Source: Phycisphaerales bacterium UBA7708
Lineage (GTDB): Bacteria; Planctomycetota; Phycisphaerae; Sedimentisphaerales; Anaerohalosphaeraceae
Direction of reading: 5' to 3'
Assembly: GCA_002482415.1 (NCBI GenBank)
Contig: DLFY01000088.1
Location: 10,250 to 19,952, forward strand
DNA length: 9,703 nt
Translations under genes and position numbers: made by a program
Shown here: positions 5,901 through 9,703 of the stretch, one piece after another
Position numbering within the stretch: position 1 is the first letter of the stretch
How the letters are laid out: each line of letters starts with the position of its first letter
Notes under the pieces: model-generated
Database searches by the model: none
The model's input: the letters and a program-made list of their open reading frames with translations, nothing else
Told to the model about the DNA's origin: nothing

Positions 5901-8015
5901 ATGTTTAATGTTCATCGAGTACAAAAAGAAATCGGCGGCAAGTTGATTACACTCGAGACCGGACGGATTGCGCGTCAGGCTCACGGTGCAGTGATAGCGT
6001 CATGCGGCCAGACCATGGTTCTTGCTGCGGTTTGCGTGGCGGCGCCCCCGCGGGACGAAATTGATTATTTTCCGCTGAGTGTTGATTATCGTGAAAAATA
6101 CAGCGCCGCGGGCAAATTCCCCGGCGGATTTATGAAGCGCGAAGGGCGTCCTTCCACCAAAGAAGTCCTGACCGCCCGCAAGATTGACCGTCCGATTCGC
6201 CCCCTGTTTCCGGACGGCTATTTTAATGAAGTGCAGATCATGGTGCAGGTCATCAGTGCCGATACCGATAATGACCCCGATGTACTGGCGATGATTGCCT
6301 CCAGCGCGGCGTTGTCCATCAGCAAGATTCCGTTCCAGGGTCCTCTGGGTGCTGTTCGCGTCAGCCGAATCAACGGCCAGTATGTGCTGTTTCCGACCTA
6401 TAAAGAAGTCGAGGACAGCGAAATGAACCTCATTCTGGGCGGCAAGCGCGATGCGATCAATATGATTGAAGTGGATGCCCGTCAGGTGTCCGAGCAAGTT
6501 GCCGCCGAGGCGGTCAAGACCGGCCATGAAGCAATTGGTCAGGTCTGTGATCTGATTGACGAACTGGTCAAGCTCTGCGGTGTGGCCAAAGAAGTCGAAG
6601 TGTTTGAGCTCGAACAGGCGCTGATCGATGAAGTGCAGCAAACCTGTTTTGAGCCGCTTTATAAGGCTTACCAAATCAAGATCAAGGCGGATCGGAATAA
6701 AGCCATCAGCGATATTACCGAACCCTTGTTCGATAAATATTGTGTTGCAGCCGAGGGTGCCGAACCCCGGTGTACCAATGTCCAGCTTCGCCGGATTCTG
6801 GAAATTGTCCAGAAAAAAGCCGTCCGCAAACTGCTGATCGAAGGCCGCAGGCCCGACGGCAGGGGATATGATGAAGTTCGGCCGATTAGCTGCGAAGTGG
6901 GTGTTCTGCCCCGTTCGCATGGTTCGGCCCTGTTTACCCGCGGTGAAACGCAGGCTCTTGTGTCCTGTACGCTCGGTACGGGGCGGGATGAGCAGTTGAT
7001 CGACGGCCTGAAGGAAGAATACGGCCAGAAATTCATGCTGCATTACAGCTTCCCGCCGTATTCGGTTGGCGAAGTCAAGCCGATACGCGGCCCCGGACGC
7101 CGTGAAATCGGTCACGGAGCGCTGGCGGAAAAGGCCCTCGAGCAGCTTCGTCCTGCGGATGAGAAATTCCCTTATACCATTAAAATTAATTCCGATATTA
7201 CCGAATCCAACGGCTCCAGTTCGATGGCGTCGGTGTGCGGCGGATGCCTGGCGATGATGGATGCCGGCGTTCCGATGGAATTGCCGGTGGCGGGGATTTC
7301 AGTCGGCCTGGTGACCGAAGGCAGCCGCTATGAGCTGCTGACCGACATCATCGGCGACGAAGACCATTTCGGCGATATGGATTTCAAGATTGCCGGAACC
7401 GAAAAGGGCATCACGGCGATTCAGCTTGATATCAAGGCCGAAGGCCTGCCGCACGATATCATGGTTGCAGCCATGGAGAAGGCCCGTCAGGCACGTCTGA
7501 AAATCCTCGGGATTATGAAGCAGACGATTGACAAGCCTCGCGAACAGCTCAGCGTCTATGCTCCGAAGATCGTCTCGATCAAGATTGATCCGGAATACAT
7601 CGGCAAGGTCATCGGGCCGTCCGGCAAGACCATCAAGGGTATCCAGGAACAGACCGGCTCGCTGATTGAAATCGAAGAAGACGGCACCGTGGCCATCAGT
7701 TGTGTCGGCGGCAACGGTCACCTCGTGGCCCGCGATATGATTGAAGCGATGACGACGCCGCCCCAGGTGGGTCGCATTTATCATAACTGCAAGGTGGTCT
7801 CGATCAAGGAATTCGGGGCGTTCGTGGAATTCGCCCCCGGCGTCGAAGGCCTCTGCCATATCAGTGAAATTTCAGATTCCTACGTCAAGACGGTCGATGC
7901 CGTCTGCAAAGTAGGCGATATGATTTCGGTCAAACTGCTGGCCATTGACGACCAGGGTCGCTTTAAACTGAGTCGCAAAGCCGCCATGATCGAGATGAAT
8001 AAAGAGAAAAAGTAA
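5901..8015 (+). CDS. pnp: Polyribonucleotide nucleotidyltransferase (PNPase)
   Basis: The 704-residue product has the full PNPase layout at the usual length of about 700. The first RNase PH-like core is about residues 5-225 (YREKYSAAGKFPGGFMKREG at 63-82). A helical linker is at about 240-310. The second, catalytic RNase PH-like core is about 315-545 (RGETQALVSCTLGTGRDEQ at 347-365, GDEDHFGDMDFK at 485-496 with catalytic D486 and D492). A KH domain follows (GKVIGPSGKTIKGIQEQTG, 568-586), then an S1 domain at about 622-692 (FGAFVEF, EGLCHISEISD). It degrades RNA 3'-to-5' by phosphorolysis and can add tails in reverse, as a trimer in the cytoplasm, often with RNase E or a helicase. It follows rpsO in the conserved order and ends at a strong stem-loop. 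Confidence 0.98.
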   Translation: MFNVHRVQKEIGGKLITLETGRIARQAHGAVIASCGQTMVLAAVCVAAPPRDEIDYFPLSVDYREKYSAAGKFPGGFMKREGRPSTKEVLTARKIDRPIRPLFPDGYFNEVQIMVQVISADTDNDPDVLAMIASSAALSISKIPFQGPLGAVRVSRINGQYVLFPTYKEVEDSEMNLILGGKRDAINMIEVDARQVSEQVAAEAVKTGHEAIGQVCDLIDELVKLCGVAKEVEVFELEQALIDEVQQTCFEPLYKAYQIKIKADRNKAISDITEPLFDKYCVAAEGAEPRCTNVQLRRILEIVQKKAVRKLLIEGRRPDGRGYDEVRPISCEVGVLPRSHGSALFTRGETQALVSCTLGTGRDEQLIDGLKEEYGQKFMLHYSFPPYSVGEVKPIRGPGRREIGHGALAEKALEQLRPADEKFPYTIKINSDITESNGSSSMASVCGGCLAMMDAGVPMELPVAGISVGLVTEGSRYELLTDIIGDEDHFGDMDFKIAGTEKGITAIQLDIKAEGLPHDIMVAAMEKARQARLKILGIMKQTIDKPREQLSVYAPKIVSIKIDPEYIGKVIGPSGKTIKGIQEQTGSLIEIEEDGTVAISCVGGNGHLVARDMIEAMTTPPQVGRIYHNCKVVSIKEFGAFVEFAPGVEGLCHISEISDSYVKTVDAVCKVGDMISVKLLAIDDQGRFKLSRKAAMIEMNKEKK

Positions 8016-8033
8016 AGTACCGGCGCCAATTCT

Positions 8034-8073
8034 ATCCGGCGGTGTGACAAACACCGCCGGATTTGCCGTTTTT
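8034..8073 (+). terminator. Terminator after pnp
   Basis: A perfect 12-bp GC-rich stem, ATCCGGCGGTGT (8034-8045) with ACACCGCCGGAT (8051-8062), closes a five-base loop. The T-tract is interrupted: TTT, GCCG, TTTTT. It begins 18 bases after the pnp stop. The split T-run may make termination incomplete. Confidence 0.82.
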
Positions 8074-8126
8074 GACAGACGGAGGTCGTGAGGGCGGCAG
8101 GCGCGGGATGGTGTGGTCAAGTGGAT

Positions 8127-8181
8127 TTAAGGGGTCGTAGCAGTACCCTTAATAATAGCTGCGGAACTCTGGTTCTGCGGT
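8127..8181 (+). promoter_or_regulatory. Two hairpins in the cold-shock gene leader
   Basis: The first hairpin pairs TTAAGGG (8127-8133) with CCCTTAA (8146-8152) around 12 bases. The second pairs GCTGCGGAAC (8158-8167) with GTTCTGCGGT (8172-8181) around TCTG, ten pairs including three G.U. Both lie between the pnp terminator and the csp ribosome-binding site. No convincing -35/-10 pair was found here, so the leader start is unknown. Structured leaders control translation of cold-shock genes in other bacteria; that role here is inferred. Confidence 0.35.
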
Positions 8182-8225
8182 ACAGGTACAACTTCGTAAG
8201 AAAACGGTCGGATTGCGCAATGCGC

Positions 8226-8232
8226 AAGGAGG
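8226..8232 (+). promoter_or_regulatory. Strong Shine-Dalgarno that sets the csp GTG start
   Basis: AAGGAGG is a full match to the anti-Shine-Dalgarno core and sits four bases before GTG 8237. This selects the GTG over the upstream in-frame TTG at 8213, which would put the Shine-Dalgarno inside the coding region. It is by far the strongest such site in the window. Confidence 0.8.
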
Positions 8233-8236
8233 TTGT

Positions 8237-8479
8237 GTGCCAAAAGGTACTGTCAAGTGGTTCGATTATCGAAAAGGTTTTGGATTTGTGGTAAACGAAG
8301 AAGGGCTGGATGTCTTTGTTCATTTCAGCAATATCCAGTGCGATGGATTCCGGACACTCAGGCCGGGGCAGACGGTGGAATATGCTGAATTGAAATCCCC
8401 CAAGGGATTGCAGGGCAAAGAAGTCCAGGTGGTTGCCCCTTTGATTTCTGAGGATAAGACCACCAATCAAAATCAATAA
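8237..8479 (+). CDS. Cold-shock domain protein (CspA family)
   Basis: From the GTG start the product is 80 residues, beginning MPKGTVKWFDYRKGFGFV. The two RNA-binding motifs of the cold-shock domain are present: RNP1-type KGFGFV (residues 13-18) and RNP2-type DVFVHFS (25-31). The later strand LRPGQTVEYAE fits the family. A polar tail, SEDKTTNQNQ, makes it about ten residues longer than the usual 66-70. Such proteins bind single-stranded nucleic acid and act as RNA chaperones in the cytoplasm, some induced by cold and some constitutive. The gene sits alone between the pnp terminator and the response-regulator gene. No clear terminator follows it. The structured leader and strong Shine-Dalgarno hint at translational control. 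Whether it is cold-induced cannot be read from the sequence. Confidence 0.95.
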   Translation: MPKGTVKWFDYRKGFGFVVNEEGLDVFVHFSNIQCDGFRTLRPGQTVEYAELKSPKGLQGKEVQVVAPLISEDKTTNQNQ

Positions 8480-8593
8480 CGACAGATGTAATCTGGGTGA
8501 AGTCAAATGCAATCGACCAACCGGGTTATTTCTCAGTTTGATGTGGTATATTTTTACTATCGGCCGGATCGTGGCAAAATAAAGTAATACCCT

Positions 8594-9703
8594 ATGCGAA
8601 AAGATGCGGTTGTACTGATTGTTGAGGAGGATTCACATCATTCCGAGGCGATGGCCGAGGCTCTGGGTAAGGCCGGTGTCAAGGTAATTCGTTCGGATGC
8701 CGTCTCGCACGCCCTTGAATTGATTTCCCAGAAACGTGTCGACCTGATTATTTCCGACTTATTCGCCGGTCGAAATCCCGACGGCATCGAACTTCTGGAC
8801 ACGGTACGCAGGGATTTTACATCGATTCCGGTGATTTTAACCGCCGACAGCCCCGACCTCGAAGCATGCAAAGACGCAATCCGTCGCGGGGCATGGGATT
8901 TTCTGGTCAAACCTGTAGAGGCCAAACGCATCCTCGCTCTGGCGGAGCGGGCGATTCCCTCGGTTTCGGTTCCCAAGGGAGCGTCTTTGGATTATGTCTT
9001 CCCCGGCGTCATCAGCCGTTCTCCGGTGATGCAAAGCGTGTTCCGCGTCTTGCGCCGCGTCAGCAAGACGGACCTGAGCATCCTGATAGAAGGTGAATCC
9101 GGCACCGGCAAGGAACTGACCGCGCGGGCGATTCATGAAAACTCCCACCGGGCCGATAAGCAGTTTTTGCCGATCAACTGCGCCGGCCTGAGCGAAAGTC
9201 TTTTGGAAAGCGAATTATTCGGCCATGTCAAGGGGGCCTTTACCGGCGCCCTGAGCGATCGCAAGGGATTGTTTCAACTGGCCGACAAAGGTACGCTGTT
9301 CCTCGATGAAATCGGCGATATGCCGTTGCCGATGCAGGCCAAGCTCCTGCGTGTGCTGGAAGACGGGCTGATTCTGCCGGTCGGCGGCACCAGCGCCGTC
9401 AAAGTCGATGTTCGCATCATCAGTGCCACCAATCAGGACCTGGCGAAACTGGTCGAAGAGAAAAAATTCCGCCAGGATTTATATTTCCGTATTAAAGGCG
9501 TCAGCGTGACGCTGCCCGCATTGCGGAATCGTCCGCAGGATATCCCCGAATTGTTCGGCTATTTTCTGCGTCAGGCCTGCCAGGAAGTCGGCAGCGATAT
9601 TCACCTGATTACCGAGCCGGCCATGCGGGCGATTATGAGCTATCCATGGCCGGGCAATATCCGCCAGTTGCGCAATACCGTACGGATGATGGTCGTGATG
9701 TGC
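8594..9703 (+). CDS. NtrC-type sigma54-dependent response regulator (3' truncated)
   Basis: The frame runs open from ATG 8594 to the window edge (370 codons). An in-frame TAA at 8585-8587 makes this the first available start. A receiver domain (residues 5-120) has the acidic pocket E12/D13, phospho-acceptor D55 in [10 protein letters not shown]83 and K106 in VKP. An AAA+ sigma54-interaction domain (about 138-370) has Walker A GESGTGKE (167-174), the sigma54-contacting GAFTGA (214-219), Walker B GTLFLDEI (233-240), FRQDLYFRI (292-300, arginine-finger region) and [10 protein letters not shown] (352-361). When phosphorylated, such proteins oligomerise and use ATP to open sigma54 promoters. The C-terminal DNA-binding domain lies outside the window, so its targets are unknown. 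No Shine-Dalgarno is visible before the ATG. No partner kinase gene is in the window. Confidence 0.96.
   Translation, partial: MRKDAVVLIVEEDSHHSEAMAEALGKAGVKVIRSDAVSHALELISQKRVDLIISDLFAGRNPDGIELLDTVRRDFTSIPVILTADSPDLEACKDAIRRGAWDFLVKPVEAKRILALAERAIPSVSVPKGASLDYVFPGVISRSPVMQSVFRVLRRVSKTDLSILIEGESGTGKELTARAIHENSHRADKQFLPINCAGLSESLLESELFGHVKGAFTGALSDRKGLFQLADKGTLFLDEIGDMPLPMQAKLLRVLEDGLILPVGGTSAVKVDVRIISATNQDLAKLVEEKKFRQDLYFRIKGVSVTLPALRNRPQDIPELFGYFLRQACQEVGSDIHLITEPAMRAIMSYPWPGNIRQLRNTVRMMVVMC

Noticed and set aside
6000..7115. 371-residue minus-strand frame opposite pnp
   Set aside because: It is an antisense shadow of a highly conserved gene; the composition is low in recognisable protein features.
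8072..8100. TTGACA at 8072-8077 as csp promoter
   Set aside because: There is no -10-like sequence at 15-19 bases downstream, and the hexamer sits in the pnp terminator tail.
8213..8236. Upstream TTG start for the cold-shock protein
   Set aside because: The eight extra residues do not fit the family, and the perfect Shine-Dalgarno lies inside them, pointing to GTG 8237.
8088..8294. 68-residue + strand frame overlapping the csp start
   Set aside because: Its GGAGG is only two bases from the GTG, the protein resembles nothing I know, and it overlaps the well-supported cold-shock gene in another frame.
8480..8593. Promoter or sigma54 site between csp and the response regulator
   Set aside because: GTGGCAAAATAAAG lacks the TTGC half of a -24/-12 site, and no -35/-10 pair has correct spacing.

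Overview
The window looks like ordinary chromosome from a Planctomycetota bacterium, most likely class Phycisphaerae. That placement is inference. It rests on a secreted LamG protein ending in a single degenerate dockerin-like repeat with a terminal W-L-D-C...S-A-C tail, on a very large secreted GH106-type glycosidase, and on weak Shine-Dalgarno signals next to some starts. No ribosomal RNA is present to confirm it.

Layout from left to right. The 3' part of a LamG/dockerin-like secreted protein gene (+) enters at the left edge and ends at a clear rho-independent terminator. A tRNA-Pro(GGG) gene (+) follows, with a well-formed sigma70-type promoter and its own terminator. A 3.5-kb gene on the minus strand encodes an exported GH106-family alpha-L-rhamnosidase-like protein with an extra LamG domain set between the catalytic part and the C-terminal beta-sandwich. 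A roughly 500-base divergent intergenic region carries outward promoters for this glycosidase (-) and for rpsO (+). Then come rpsO (S15) and pnp (polynucleotide phosphorylase) in the widely conserved rpsO-pnp order, closed by a terminator. After these are a cold-shock-domain protein gene with a structured-looking leader, and the 5' 370 codons of an NtrC-type sigma54-dependent response regulator that runs off the right edge.

How the parts relate. The left half is carbohydrate-related: a putative polysaccharide- or surface-binding protein and a rhamnosidase. The right half is core RNA metabolism and regulation: S15, PNPase, an RNA-chaperone-type cold-shock protein and an enhancer-binding regulator. 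Nothing in the window shows that the regulator controls its neighbours.

I found no CRISPR array, intact insertion sequence, phage gene or clear new multi-gene system. The observations most worth a second look are the rpsO leader (two candidate starts and a hairpin with tandem G.U pairs), the csp leader hairpins, the domain architecture of the GH106 protein, and degenerate repeats plus possible mobile-element scraps around the tRNA gene.
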